From contig NZ_VZOW01000009.1 in the NCBI RefSeq assembly GCF_008801835.1, positions 1 through 64,000 of the forward strand: a stretch of 64,000 nucleotides of DNA, in the 5' to 3' direction. Made by a program: the position numbers and the translations under genes. Below are positions 16,578 to 25,911 of the stretch, in pieces. Position 1 is the stretch's first letter, and each line of letters starts with the position of its first letter. Under the pieces are notes generated by a model that worked only from the letters and a program-made list of their open reading frames with translations, was not told the origin of the DNA and did no database searches. This DNA comes from Cupriavidus pauculus (lineage in GTDB: Bacteria > Pseudomonadota > Gammaproteobacteria > Burkholderiales > Burkholderiaceae).

Positions 16578-17258
16578 ATGCGTACCGATTCCCCGCATGA
16601 TTTCATCGACCGCTGCGCCTGGGCCGTCGACCTGAGCGCCGAGCAACGCGAGCGTGTCAAACGCGTGACCACGGTGCGCGAGTACGCCCAGGGCGACTAC
16701 GTCTGCCACAAGGGCGAACTGGCCGAACACTGGCTGGGCGTGGTCGAGGGCATCGTCAAGATCACCACCGTATCGCCGTCGGGCAAGTCGGTGACGTTCA
16801 CCGGCGTGCCGCAGGGCGGCTGGTTTGGCGAAGGCGCGGTGCTCAAGAAGGAAATCCGCAAGTACGACGTGATGGCGCTGCGCCGTTCGCGCATCGCCTT
16901 CGTGCCGCGCGAGACTTTTCAGTGGCTGCTGGATACCAGTCTGCCGTTCACGCGCTTTCTGCTGATGCAGTTCAACGAGCGGCTTGGGCAATTCATTGCG
17001 GCGGTGGAATACGAACGGCTGCTCGACATCGATTCGCGCGTGGCGCGCGCCGTGTCGTCACTGTTCAACGAGCATCTGTACCCGGGCATCGGCAAGACGC
17101 TGGAGATCTCGCAGGAAGAGATCGGACTGCTGGCGGGCATTTCCAGACAGCGCGCCAACCAGGCGCTGAAGGTGCTGGAACAGCAGGGGCTGGTGCGGGT
17201 CGACTACGGCGTGATCGAAGTGCTCGATCTGGAAGGACTGCGCCAGTACGGCGAGTAG
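16578..17258 (+). CDS. Crp/Fnr-family transcriptional regulator
   Basis: A 226-residue regulator with an N-terminal cyclic-nucleotide-binding-like beta roll (about 20-120; GDYVCHKGELAEHW), a long dimer helix and a C-terminal winged helix (ISQEEIGLLAGISRQRANQAL). There is no N-terminal cysteine cluster of FNR type, so it is not an oxygen sensor of that kind. The ligand is unknown. It is divergent from the acyl-CoA ligase/ABC transporter operon and probably controls it. CGGAG precedes the ATG. Confidence 0.88.
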   Translation: MRTDSPHDFIDRCAWAVDLSAEQRERVKRVTTVREYAQGDYVCHKGELAEHWLGVVEGIVKITTVSPSGKSVTFTGVPQGGWFGEGAVLKKEIRKYDVMALRRSRIAFVPRETFQWLLDTSLPFTRFLLMQFNERLGQFIAAVEYERLLDIDSRVARAVSSLFNEHLYPGIGKTLEISQEEIGLLAGISRQRANQALKVLEQQGLVRVDYGVIEVLDLEGLRQYGE

Positions 17259-17294
17259 GCCGGCGCCGCGCACGGGCGCGTGAGACATGGGCGC

Positions 17295-17335
17295 AAAAAA
17301 ACGCGACGGCGGCGCATTGGACGCACCGCCGTCGC
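17295..17335 (-). terminator. Intrinsic terminator after 3-hydroxyacyl-CoA dehydrogenase
   Basis: A 10-bp perfect stem (17303-17312 with 17326-17335) is followed on the minus strand by seven T residues. It ends the icmF-side operon and, by its stem alone, may also slow plus-strand transcription from the regulator gene. Confidence 0.9.
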
Positions 17336-17354
17336 GCATCGATCGCCGCAACCG

Positions 17355-18209
17355 TTACTTGCTGTACACGTACACGCCGCGTCCGGTCTTGCGGCCCAGA
17401 TAGCCCGCCGCCACCATCTCGCGCATCAGCATCGCGGGGCGATACTTCGGGTCGGCAAATTCGGTGTAGAGCACTTCCATCACGGCCAGCATCGTGTCCA
17501 GGCCAATCATGTCGGCCAGCGCCAGCGGACCGATCGGATGATTGCAGCCAAGCTTCATGCCTTCGTCGATTTCCTCGGGCGACGCCAGGCCTTCGCCCAG
17601 CACGCAGAACGCCTCGTTGATCATCGGGCACAGGATGCGGTTGACCACGAAGCCCGGGCTGTTCTTGACCGTGATCGGATACTTGCCCAGCGCCTTCGAC
17701 AACGCTTCCACATCGCCGTGCGTCGCGTCGCTGGTCTGCAGGCCGCGGATCAGTTCCACCAGCGCCATCATCGGCACCGGGTTGAAGAAGTGCATGCCGA
17801 TAAAGCGGTCCGCGCGCGAGGTAACGGCGGCCAGCTTGGTGATCGAGATCGACGAGGTGTTCGATGCGATGATCACATCCGGCCCGACGATGCCGTCGAT
17901 CTGCCGAAGGATCTTGACCTTGAGATCGTAGTTCTCGGTGGCGGCCTCGATAACGATATCGGCGCGCTTGAAATCGTCATACGAGGTGCTGCCGTGGATG
18001 CGCGACAGCGCGGCGGCTTTGTCGGCCTCGGTGGCCTTTTCCTTCTTGATCAGGCGATCCAGGCTCGATGCCACGGTGGCGATGCCCTTCTGCACTGCCG
18101 CGTCGCTGATGTCCACCATCACCACGTCGAGGCCCGCCACCGCGCATGCCTGCGCAATGCCGTTGCCCATCGTACCGGCACCCACGATGCCCACTGTCTT
18201 GATTGCCAT
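17355..18209 (-). CDS. hbd: 3-hydroxybutyryl-CoA dehydrogenase
   Basis: NAD(P)-dependent oxidation or formation of 3-hydroxyacyl-CoA, linking acetoacetyl-CoA and (S)-3-hydroxybutyryl-CoA. The 284-residue, single-function form has the dinucleotide motif VGIVGAGTMGNGIAQ (6-20) and the catalytic His140 in GMHFFNPVP. Conserved Ser and Asn positions (NTSS, NSPGFVVNR) are also present. It lies downstream of a HIT-family gene and icmF on the same strand. Together with isobutyryl-CoA mutase it would feed butyryl-CoA-derived intermediates into central metabolism. Confidence 0.92.
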   Translation of the reverse strand: MAIKTVGIVGAGTMGNGIAQACAVAGLDVVMVDISDAAVQKGIATVASSLDRLIKKEKATEADKAAALSRIHGSTSYDDFKRADIVIEAATENYDLKVKILRQIDGIVGPDVIIASNTSSISITKLAAVTSRADRFIGMHFFNPVPMMALVELIRGLQTSDATHGDVEALSKALGKYPITVKNSPGFVVNRILCPMINEAFCVLGEGLASPEEIDEGMKLGCNHPIGPLALADMIGLDTMLAVMEVLYTEFADPKYRPAMLMREMVAAGYLGRKTGRGVYVYSK

Positions 18210-18253
18210 GTCTCGCTACCTTGCGTTGTTGGAGTTTCGAATGATTGCCGCGC

Positions 18254-18691
18254 TCAGCCGCGCTGCGCCGCCAGTGCGGCGATCACGCGTTCGGCATGCT
18301 GCTTGAGCACCGCCATGTCCTGCTGCTGGCGCGCGTGTCCGCGCAGGGACTGGTCGGCATAGCGCGGCACGATATGGAAGTGGACGTGCGGCACGGTCTG
18401 GCCGGCCGCTGCGCCGTTGAACTGGCTGATCACGATGCCGTCGGGGCCGAATGCCTCGCGCACGCCGCGCGCGACGATCTGCGTGGCGCGGATCGCAGCC
18501 GCCGCGGCGGCCTCCGACAGGCCGAACAGATCGACCGCCGCTTCCTTCGGCACCACCAGCGCATGGCCGTCGGACTGCGGCATGATGTCCATGAACGCGA
18601 TGGTGTCGGCGTCCTCGTAGATCTTGAAGCACGGGAGTTCGCCACGCAGGATGCGGGCGAAGATGTTGTTGCTGTCGTACTCGGCTTGCAT
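18254..18691 (-). CDS. HIT-family nucleotide hydrolase/transferase
   Basis: A 145-residue histidine-triad protein. The motif HVHFHIVP places His at 102, 104 and 106, the catalytic triad of nucleotidyl hydrolases acting on AMP-NH2-type or dinucleotide substrates. The N-terminal block NNIFARILRGELP is typical of the HINT/HIT branch. I chose the ATG at 18691; the frame extends upstream, but that sequence has no family similarity. Its role beside acyl-CoA genes is unclear. Confidence 0.88.
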   Translation of the reverse strand: MQAEYDSNNIFARILRGELPCFKIYEDADTIAFMDIMPQSDGHALVVPKEAAVDLFGLSEAAAAAAIRATQIVARGVREAFGPDGIVISQFNGAAAGQTVPHVHFHIVPRYADQSLRGHARQQQDMAVLKQHAERVIAALAAQRG

Positions 18692-18779
18692 GACTGTCTT
18701 GGAGATATCGGCGGAGCAACGAGTGTAGCGCCCGCGCTCCGCCGGGGGAACCATCCCACCCGTTTTTCCCGCCGCGGTG

Positions 18780-21700
18780 TCACATATTGCGCCGATACTG
18801 CCCGCCCACCTCGAACAGCGCGTGCGTGATCTGCCCTAGCGAGCACACGCGTACCGCATCCATCAGCACCGCAAACACATTGCCGTTGTCGATTACCGCC
18901 TGGCGCAGGCGCTCGAGCATGGCTGGCGCTTCCGCCGCATGGCTGCGCTGAAATTCCGCCAGGCGGCTCAGCTGACTCTGCTTTTCGTCGTCGCTGGAAC
19001 GCGCCAGTTCCAGTGTCTGCGGCGTCGGATCGCCATGCGGATTGCGGAACGTGTTCACGCCGATGATCGGTAACGTGCCGTCGTGCTTGAGCTGTTCGTA
19101 GTAGAGCGACTCCTCCTGAATCTTGCCGCGCTGATAGCCGGTTTCCATCGCACCCAGCACGCCGCCGCGCTCGGCAATCCGCTCGAACTCCTGCAGCACC
19201 GCCTCTTCCACCAGATCGGTCAATTCCTCGATCAGGAAGCTGCCCTGGTTGGGGTTCTCGCACTTGGCCACGCCCCATTCGCGATTGATGATCAGCTGGA
19301 TCGCCAGCGCGCGTCGCACCGATTCCGCCGTGGGCGTGGTGATGGCCTCGTCGTAGGCATTGGTGTGCAGCGAATTGCAGTTGTCGTAGATGGCAATCAG
19401 CGCCTGCAGCGTGGTGCGGATATCGTTGAAGTCGATTTCCTGCGCATGCAGCGATCGGCCGGAAGTCTGGATGTGGTACTTGAGCTTCTGGCTGCGATCG
19501 TTGGCGCCGTACTTGTCGCGCAGCGTCACGGCCCAGATGCGACGCGCCACGCGGCCGAGCACGCTGTATTCGGGGTCCATGCCGTTCGAGAAAAAGAACG
19601 ACAGGTTCGGCGCGAAATCGTCGATGTGCATGCCGCGCGCCAGATACGCCTCGACGTACGTGAAGCCGTTGGCCAGCGTGAACGCGAGCTGCGAGATCGA
19701 ATTCGCGCCGGCCTCGGCGATGTGATAGCCCGAGATCGACACCGAATAGAAATTGCGCACCTGGTGATGGACGAAATATTCCTGGATGTCGCCCATCACC
19801 TTGAGCGAAAACTCGGTCGAGAAGATGCAGGTGTTCTGCCCCTGGTCTTCCTTGAGGATATCGGCCTGCACGGTGCCGCGCACGTTCTGCAGCACCCATG
19901 CGCGGATCTTGGCTTCCTCGTCGGCGGTGGGCTCACGGCCATTCTCGCTGCGGAACCGGTCAAGGTTCTGGTCGATGGCCGTATTCAGGAACATCGCCAG
20001 AATCGACGGCGCCGGGCCGTTGATCGTCATCGACACCGACGTGCTCGGGCTGGTCAGGTCGAAGCCATCGTAAAGCACCTTCATGTCGTCGAGCGTGGCG
20101 ATCGACACGCCCGAGTTGCCCACCTTGCCGTAGATGTCGGGACGCTCGTGCGGATCCTCGCCATACAGCGTGACGGAATCGAACGCGGTGGAGAGCCGCT
20201 TGGCGTCCATGCCTTCGGACACCAGCTTGAAGCGGCGATTGGTACGGAACGCATCGCCCTCGCCGGCAAACATGCGCGTCGGATCCTCGCCTTCGCGCTT
20301 GAATGCGAACACGCCGGCCGTGTACGGAAAACTGCCGGGCACGTTCTCGCGCATCAGCCATTTCAGGATCTCGCCTTCATCCTCGAAGCGCGGCAGCACC
20401 ACCTTGCGCACCTTGGTGCCGGAAAGCGTGGTCGTGATCAAGCCGGTGCGGATTTCCTTGTCGCGGATCTTCACCACGTATTCGTCGCCGCCATATGCCG
20501 CCTGCATCTGTGGCCACATCGCCAGCAGCTTGCGCTCGACGGCGCCCAGCGACGCGTCGCGCTCCGCCGCCAGCGCCTCCAGCGCGCGGCCCTCGGCGTT
20601 GCCCGCTTCGTTGGCGTCGGCGTTGCCGTGCGCCGCGGACAACATGGCGCGCGCCGCGCGCAGTTGCTGGCGTTCGCGCGCAAGCCGGCTCTGTTCCGCC
20701 ACGCGACGGTGATAGCCGCGCACCACGTCGGCCAGCTCGGCCAGATAGCGGCTGCGCGCGGGCGGCACGATCACGTTCTGCCCCGTCGAGATGCGCCCGT
20801 TCAACGCCGGCAGCACGCCGGTCCTGAGCGACAGCCCGCGTTGCGACAGCGCCTGAACCAGTCCCTGATAGAGCATTGTCACGCCGTCGTCGTTGAAGCG
20901 CGACGCCTGCGTGCCGTACACGGGCATGTCTTCAGCGCGGCTATGCCATTGCTCGCGATTGCGCTGCACCTGCTTCGCGACATCGCGCCACGCATCCTGT
21001 GCGCCCTTGCGGTCGAACTTGTTGATCGCGACGAAATCCGCAAAATCGAGCATGTCGATTTTTTCGAGCTGGCTGGCGGCGCCAAATTCGGGCGTCATCA
21101 CGTACAGCGAGAGATCGACATGCGGCACGATGGCCGCATCGCCCTGACCAATGCCCGAGGTTTCCACGATCACCAGATCGAAGCGCGCGGCCTTGCACGC
21201 GGCAATCACATCGGGCAGTGCTTGCGAGATCTCGGAACCGGCCTCGCGCGTGGCGAGCGATCGCATGAAGATGTTCGGATGATTGATCGCGTTCATGCGG
21301 ATGCGGTCGCCCAGCAGCGCGCCGCCCGACTTGCGGCGCGACGGGTCGATCGAGATCACCGCGATCGACAGCGCATCCTGCTGATCCAGGCGGAAGCGCC
21401 GGATCAATTCATCGGTCAGCGACGACTTGCCCGCGCCGCCCGTGCCGGTGATGCCGAGCACCGGCGTGGCGATGATTGCGGCCTGCGCGCGCAATTCGCT
21501 CACCATCGACGCGGCGGCCTGGCCGTTTTCGAGCGCCGTGATCAGTTGCGCCAGCGCGCGCCGGTCGCCGCCCGCCACGCCGTCGAGCGTAGTCGGCGCG
21601 TATCGCGTGAGGTCGATATCGCAACGCTGCACCATGTCGGCAATCATGCCGGCCAGTCCCATGCGCTGTCCGTCTTCGGGACTGTAGATGCGCGCCACGC

Positions 21701-22091
21701 CGTAGGCCTGCAGCTCGCGAATCTCGTCGGGCACGATCACGCCGCCGCCGCCGCCGAACACCTGGATGTGATCGCCGCCGTGTTCGCGCAGCAGATCGAT
21801 CATGTATTTGAAATATTCGACGTGCCCACCCTGGTAGCTGGAGATGGCAATGCCCTGCACGTCTTCCTGCAGCGCGGCGGTCACCACCTCGCGTACCGAG
21901 CGGTTGTGGCCGAGGTGGATCACCTCGCAGCCGTGCGACTGAAGAATGCGCCGCATGATGTTGATCGACGCATCGTGTCCGTCGAACAGCGAAGCCGCCG
22001 TGACGAAACGCACCTTGTTGGCGGGCGCGCCGCCGGGCGTGGCGCCGGGCTTGGCGGTTGCCGTCCTGCTCACATCGGAAAGATCAGTCAT
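18780..22091 (-). CDS. icmF: Fused isobutyryl-CoA mutase IcmF
   Basis: A coenzyme-B12 enzyme that interconverts isobutyryl-CoA and n-butyryl-CoA, fused to its own G-protein chaperone. The 1103-residue protein has three parts. First is an N-terminal B12-binding domain with DGHDAS, base-off ligand His39. Then comes a MeaB-like GTPase with P-loop GTGGAGKSS (216-224) and NKFDRKG. The C-terminal TIM-barrel mutase contains [16 protein letters not shown] and the YQRG...E ending. Length and order match the IcmF of Cupriavidus metallidurans. The ATG at 22091 is chosen because GTGGAG precedes it. A MerR-like operator lies in the promoter about 90 bp upstream. Confidence 0.96.
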   Translation of the reverse strand: MTDLSDVSRTATAKPGATPGGAPANKVRFVTAASLFDGHDASINIMRRILQSHGCEVIHLGHNRSVREVVTAALQEDVQGIAISSYQGGHVEYFKYMIDLLREHGGDHIQVFGGGGGVIVPDEIRELQAYGVARIYSPEDGQRMGLAGMIADMVQRCDIDLTRYAPTTLDGVAGGDRRALAQLITALENGQAAASMVSELRAQAAIIATPVLGITGTGGAGKSSLTDELIRRFRLDQQDALSIAVISIDPSRRKSGGALLGDRIRMNAINHPNIFMRSLATREAGSEISQALPDVIAACKAARFDLVIVETSGIGQGDAAIVPHVDLSLYVMTPEFGAASQLEKIDMLDFADFVAINKFDRKGAQDAWRDVAKQVQRNREQWHSRAEDMPVYGTQASRFNDDGVTMLYQGLVQALSQRGLSLRTGVLPALNGRISTGQNVIVPPARSRYLAELADVVRGYHRRVAEQSRLARERQQLRAARAMLSAAHGNADANEAGNAEGRALEALAAERDASLGAVERKLLAMWPQMQAAYGGDEYVVKIRDKEIRTGLITTTLSGTKVRKVVLPRFEDEGEILKWLMRENVPGSFPYTAGVFAFKREGEDPTRMFAGEGDAFRTNRRFKLVSEGMDAKRLSTAFDSVTLYGEDPHERPDIYGKVGNSGVSIATLDDMKVLYDGFDLTSPSTSVSMTINGPAPSILAMFLNTAIDQNLDRFRSENGREPTADEEAKIRAWVLQNVRGTVQADILKEDQGQNTCIFSTEFSLKVMGDIQEYFVHHQVRNFYSVSISGYHIAEAGANSISQLAFTLANGFTYVEAYLARGMHIDDFAPNLSFFFSNGMDPEYSVLGRVARRIWAVTLRDKYGANDRSQKLKYHIQTSGRSLHAQEIDFNDIRTTLQALIAIYDNCNSLHTNAYDEAITTPTAESVRRALAIQLIINREWGVAKCENPNQGSFLIEELTDLVEEAVLQEFERIAERGGVLGAMETGYQRGKIQEESLYYEQLKHDGTLPIIGVNTFRNPHGDPTPQTLELARSSDDEKQSQLSRLAEFQRSHAAEAPAMLERLRQAVIDNGNVFAVLMDAVRVCSLGQITHALFEVGGQYRRNM

Positions 22092-22167
22092 TGTCTCCAC
22101 CGCTTTGTTATGTGGCTGGCTGCCGCGCGCCGGCGATTCTGACGATCGCACTGACGAGGGCCGGACG

Positions 22168-22193
22168 ATTATATGACGTTTACGTTAACGTAA
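22168..22193 (-). promoter_or_regulatory. icmF promoter with embedded palindrome
   Basis: On the minus strand a perfect TATAAT (22168-22173) is preceded by the perfect 14-bp palindrome TTACGTTAACGTAA (22180-22193). A TGACTT, 18 bp from the -10 box, may be the -35 element. A palindrome filling the spacer between -35 and -10 is the layout used by MerR-family regulators. The ACGTtaACGT core resembles sites of LiuR-type regulators of branched-chain acyl-CoA catabolism, though I recall that consensus only loosely. Confidence 0.7.
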
Positions 22194-22311
22194 GTCACGG
22201 TGCGCGTGAAAGCCGCGCTGGCGGCACGTCGGCCGGATGGCTGGCCGGGTAAGTGCCCTTTGCCGGCATCGTCGCACAGAGCCCCCGCGCAAAACAGTGC
22301 CTGGAAATGCG

Positions 22312-22344
22312 AAAGGCCGCCGGACGATCATCCAGGCGGCCTTT
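22312..22344. terminator. Bidirectional intrinsic terminator
   Basis: AAAGGCCGCC (22312-22321) pairs with GGCGGCCTTT (22335-22344), a 10-bp perfect stem with A/T flanks on both sides. It follows the minus-strand DUF2917 gene by 20 bases. Confidence 0.75.
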
Positions 22345-22363
22345 GGGTCACGCGCTGTGGCAA

Positions 22364-22702
22364 TCAGGTGCTGATCTGCGGGCAATCGCCAAACGCGTCG
22401 GTCTTGCGGGCGTTCCAGCGACGCAGCAGTTGGTGCGCGATGAAGACGGCGCGGCGCAGCGACCACGGCGCCGGCGTCTCGGTCAGCAGAAAGCGCGCGC
22501 GCGGCGCGTCGCCGGACAGCCAGACGCGTTCGCCTTCGCCCAGTGCCGCCACATCGCCGGGGCGCAGCCAGATGTCGGCGGGATGGCCCTCCACGGTCAG
22601 CCAGAGGCGGCCTTCCAAGGCCGTTACGGTTTGCCCGTGGCGCGCGCGCCAGCTGACCGGGCGATCGGGTTCGTCGAGTTCGAATGTTCTGAGTTCACGC
22701 AT
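22364..22702 (-). CDS. DUF2917 domain protein
   Basis: A 112-residue protein with a small cupin-like DUF2917 fold (VTALEGRLWLTVEGHPADIWLRPGDVAAL). Biochemical function unknown. The ATG at 22702 is supported by AAGGAGA six bases upstream; the open frame starts 37 codons earlier without a ribosome binding site. It is divergent from a MocR-type regulator, with repeated operator-like motifs between them. That suggests it is that regulator's target. Confidence 0.82.
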   Translation of the reverse strand: MRELRTFELDEPDRPVSWRARHGQTVTALEGRLWLTVEGHPADIWLRPGDVAALGEGERVWLSGDAPRARFLLTETPAPWSLRRAVFIAHQLLRRWNARKTDAFGDCPQIST

Positions 22703-22811
22703 GGGCGTCTCCTTGCTGCGCAGCCGCGCGGATCCCGTTGCGGAATCCGGCGAAGAAAAGGGGCGCTGCGCCGTGCTTCCATTATTCATGGCGGGGTCTA
22801 CAATCCCATGC

Positions 22812-22862
22812 ACAGTTCCGAACAGTTTTCGATGAACTGTTCAGTAGTTTTTGCTGACAGTT
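22812..22862. promoter_or_regulatory. AACTGTT-type operator repeats at MocR locus
   Basis: ACAGTT occurs at 22812, 22822 and 22857, and its complement AACTGT at 22835. The middle pair forms a perfect inverted repeat GAACAGTT-N7-AACTGTTC (22820-22842). Repeated half-sites upstream of an autoregulated MocR gene are typical; the binding protein is inferred to be the adjacent MocR. Confidence 0.6.
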
Positions 22863-22878
22863 GCCGCCCCCGCCCCGC

Positions 22879-24279
22879 ATGAAACTCATACTCGACCCGT
22901 CCACGGGCGTTCCGCTGACCGAGCAGATCGTGTTGGCCGTGAAGTCCTGGATCAGCTCGCGCGAAGCCGCGCCCGGCGCCCGCCTGCCTTCGATCCGCGC
23001 GCTGGCCGCCGAGCACGGCATCAGCCGTTTTCCGGTGATCGAGGCGTACGACCGACTGGTGTCGCAGGGGCTGGTCGATTCGCGCCAGGGGTCGGGCTTT
23101 TACGTGGCCGACAGCACGCTGGCTGGACGCAGCGGACGCGGATGGTCGGACCCAAGCCTGGCCGAAGACCTGTCGGTGCACATCATCGACCAGTTTCACC
23201 ATCCCAGCGGCACGCTGAAGCTGGCCGGCGGATTCGTGCCCGAGGAATGGCGCGATGTGGAAGGACTGACGCAGGCGATCCGCCACATCACGCGGCACGA
23301 TATCGACAGCGTGATTCACTACGCCACGCCGCTCGGGCATCCGGAATTGCGCAAGCAGGTGCTCACGCGCGTGCGGCAGATTGGCGTGCAGGCGGAACTG
23401 TCGCAGGTGCTGATCACCAGCGGCGCGAGCCAGGCGCTCGACCTGATCGTGCGCCATCTGCTCAAGCCGGGCGACACGGTATTCGTCGAGGATCCCGGCT
23501 ACTACAACCTGTTTGGCCTGTTGCGCATGCACGGCGTGCAGCTGGTGGGCGTGCCGCACACGCCGAACGGCCCCGATCCGCAGGCGTGCGAGGCGTTGCT
23601 GCGCAAGCACAAGCCGAAGCTGTTCTTCACCAACAGCATCCTGCAGAATCCGACTGGATCCACGCTGGCGCCACCGGTGGCGTTCCGCCTGCTGGAGCTG
23701 GCGCGCCGCCATAACTTTCGTTTCGTCGAAGACGACATCTTCTCGGACTTCCAGCTCAACTTCACCGATCGCCTGGCCACGCTGGACCAGCTCGAACACG
23801 TGATCTATATCGGCGGGTTCTCGAAAACGGTGTCCGCGGCGCTGCGCGTCGGGTATCTCGTGGCGGAAAAGAATCTGATCAAGGACCTGATCGACGTGAA
23901 GGTGCTGACCAGCGTGGCGGGATCGCATTTTGCCGAGGCGGTCACGGCCACCATGCTTGAGCGCGGTGCGTATCGAAAGTATGTGGAACGGTTGCGCGTG
24001 CGCACGCGCGAAGTGACGGCCGACGCGGTGAAGATTCTCGACCAGTATGGCTGGGAAGTGTTTTGCGAGCCCGCGGGCGGCAATTTCCTGTGGGCGCGTC
24101 CGCGCGGTATCGAAGATTCGCGTGAACTGGTGGCGCTGGCCGAAACCTACGGCATTTCGCTTGCGCCGGGACATTTCTTCCGGCCCGGCGGCGAAACGTC
24201 CGCCTGGGTGCGCATCAATTCCGCCTACGCCGGCGAAGAACGGTCGCGCGCGTTCTTCGCCGATTCGGGCAGCCGCTGA
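22879..24279 (+). CDS. MocR/PdxR-type GntR regulator with aminotransferase domain
   Basis: A 466-residue transcription factor fusing an N-terminal GntR winged helix (about 1-78; LPSIRALAAEHGISR, QGSGFYV) to a fold-type I PLP aminotransferase domain. The PLP-binding Lys is residue 316 in GGFSKT. Members sense amino-acid or PLP-linked ligands rather than catalyse. The ATG at 22879 follows a possible TTG start six codons upstream. It is divergent from the DUF2917 gene and convergent, with no gap, onto an APC permease. Either may be in its regulon. Confidence 0.87.
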   Translation: MKLILDPSTGVPLTEQIVLAVKSWISSREAAPGARLPSIRALAAEHGISRFPVIEAYDRLVSQGLVDSRQGSGFYVADSTLAGRSGRGWSDPSLAEDLSVHIIDQFHHPSGTLKLAGGFVPEEWRDVEGLTQAIRHITRHDIDSVIHYATPLGHPELRKQVLTRVRQIGVQAELSQVLITSGASQALDLIVRHLLKPGDTVFVEDPGYYNLFGLLRMHGVQLVGVPHTPNGPDPQACEALLRKHKPKLFFTNSILQNPTGSTLAPPVAFRLLELARRHNFRFVEDDIFSDFQLNFTDRLATLDQLEHVIYIGGFSKTVSAALRVGYLVAEKNLIKDLIDVKVLTSVAGSHFAEAVTATMLERGAYRKYVERLRVRTREVTADAVKILDQYGWEVFCEPAGGNFLWARPRGIEDSRELVALAETYGISLAPGHFFRPGGETSAWVRINSAYAGEERSRAFFADSGSR

Positions 24280-25689
24280 TCAGTCCTGCGCGTCGCCGCC
24301 GTGGTTATGCAGCACGGCGTTACGGCGCGAGTAACCGAAGTAGATCAGGAGCCCCAGCACCAGCCAGCACAGGAACGCGATCCACGTCACCACCTGCAGA
24401 TGCAGCATCAGGAACAGGCAGAACGCCACCGACAGCAACGGCACCACCGGCACGCCGGGGCAACGGAAGGTGCGCGGCAGGTGCGGATGCGTGCGGCGCA
24501 GGACCAGGATCGACACCGAGATCAGTGCGAAGGCGGACAGCGTGCCGATGTTGATCAGCTCCGCCAGCACGTTCAGCGGCACGAAGCCGGCGATGGTGGC
24601 GAACACGATGCCCACGGTCCATGTGGCAGTGAACGGCGTGGCGTGCACCGGATGCACCGTCGACAAGACTTCCGGCAACAGGCCGTCGCGCGACATCGCA
24701 AAGATGATGCGCGTCTGGCCGTAGGTCATCACCAGGATCACGGTGGTCATGCCAAGGATCGCGCCCAGGTCGACAAAGCCGGCCACCCAGTTCTGGCCCG
24801 CGTATTGCAGCGCCAGCGACACCGGATGGTCGACGCCCTCGAACTTCGCGAACGGCACGATGCCGGTCATGATGGCGGCGACCGCCACGTACAGCACGGC
24901 GCAGACCGCCAGCGACCCGATGATGCCGATGGGCAGGTCGCGCCCGGGATTGCGCACTTCCTCCGCGGCCGATGTGACGGCGTCGAAGCCGATGAACGCG
25001 AAGAACATCAGCGCCGCCGCATTGAAGACGCCGGAAAAGCCGAACGGCGCAAACGGTTGCCAGTTGGCCGGCTGCACGTGCCAGACGCCAACTGCGATGA
25101 ACAGCACCACCACGCCGATCTTGATCACCACCATCACGTTGTTCAGGCGCGTCGATTCGCGCACGCCGTACGACACCACCCACGTGATCGCCAGCATGAT
25201 CAGGATGGCCGGCAGGTTCACCAGCGTGTGGACGTCGGGCACCGATCCCGGCGCGGCGCTTAACGCGCGCGGCAATTGCACGCCAAACCCCGCCAGCAGC
25301 GACTGGAAATAGCCCGACCATCCCACCGAGACCGCCGAGGTGGCCAGTCCGTATTCGAGCAGCAGGTCCCAGCCGATCATCCACGCGATGATCTCGCCGA
25401 GCGTGGCGTAACAGTAGGTGTAGATCGAACCGGAAACAGGAATTGCCGAGGCAAATTCCGCGTAGCACAACGCCGCGAATCCGCACGCCATCGCCGCGAT
25501 GATGAACGACACCGTCAGAGCCGGACCGGCGGTCAGCGCGCCGGTGCCGGTCAGCACGAAGATGCCGGTGCCGATGATCGCGCCGATGCCCATCAGCACC
25601 AGATCCACGGGCCCCAGCACCTTGCGCAATCCGTCATGCTCGCTCACTTCCAGCATGGCTTCGATGTTCTTGGTGCGAAACAGACTCAT
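24280..25689 (-). CDS. APC-family amino-acid permease
   Basis: An inner-membrane amino-acid transporter, 469 residues, with about 12 hydrophobic helices. The APC fingerprint GIGAIIGTGIFVLTG is near residues 35-50, in the unwound first helix that binds the amino-acid carboxylate. AEEVRNPGRDLPIGI is typical of the cationic-amino-acid-transporter (CAT, YfnA/YhdG-like) subgroup. GGAGG precedes the ATG. It ends directly against the MocR gene. Substrate cannot be assigned; being next to beta-alanine catabolic genes is suggestive only. Confidence 0.9.
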   Translation of the reverse strand: MSLFRTKNIEAMLEVSEHDGLRKVLGPVDLVLMGIGAIIGTGIFVLTGTGALTAGPALTVSFIIAAMACGFAALCYAEFASAIPVSGSIYTYCYATLGEIIAWMIGWDLLLEYGLATSAVSVGWSGYFQSLLAGFGVQLPRALSAAPGSVPDVHTLVNLPAILIMLAITWVVSYGVRESTRLNNVMVVIKIGVVVLFIAVGVWHVQPANWQPFAPFGFSGVFNAAALMFFAFIGFDAVTSAAEEVRNPGRDLPIGIIGSLAVCAVLYVAVAAIMTGIVPFAKFEGVDHPVSLALQYAGQNWVAGFVDLGAILGMTTVILVMTYGQTRIIFAMSRDGLLPEVLSTVHPVHATPFTATWTVGIVFATIAGFVPLNVLAELINIGTLSAFALISVSILVLRRTHPHLPRTFRCPGVPVVPLLSVAFCLFLMLHLQVVTWIAFLCWLVLGLLIYFGYSRRNAVLHNHGGDAQD

Positions 25690-25853
25690 GGCGCGCCTCC
25701 GGTCGGGGTCATCCCAATGACTATAGGTTGTACAAGTACCGTCGGCGACGGGTTCTGCGCGTCATGGCAGCAGTGCCGACACAAAGCGCGCGATGTTACG
25801 CGACTTGCCCGCGACAAGCCTTGACGTGGATACCGTTTCCGCGCCGGCCAGGC

Positions 25854-25881
25854 AAAAAAAAACGCTCCACGACGGGAGCGT
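25854..25881 (-). terminator. Intrinsic terminator after mmsA
   Basis: ACGCTCC (25862-25868) pairs with GGAGCGT (25875-25881); on the minus strand the stem is followed by nine T residues. It ends the aminotransferase-mmsA operon. Confidence 0.92.
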
Positions 25882-25911
25882 CTTCTATGCAGTCCGTGAC
25901 TGCGTGCGCAA

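Noticed and set aside
19083-22142. Very long open frame (about 1000 codons) antisense to icmF
   Set aside because: It is the mirror of a high-GC gene with strong third-position bias. The translation is rich in His, Arg and Gln with no domain, and icmF on the other strand is unambiguous.
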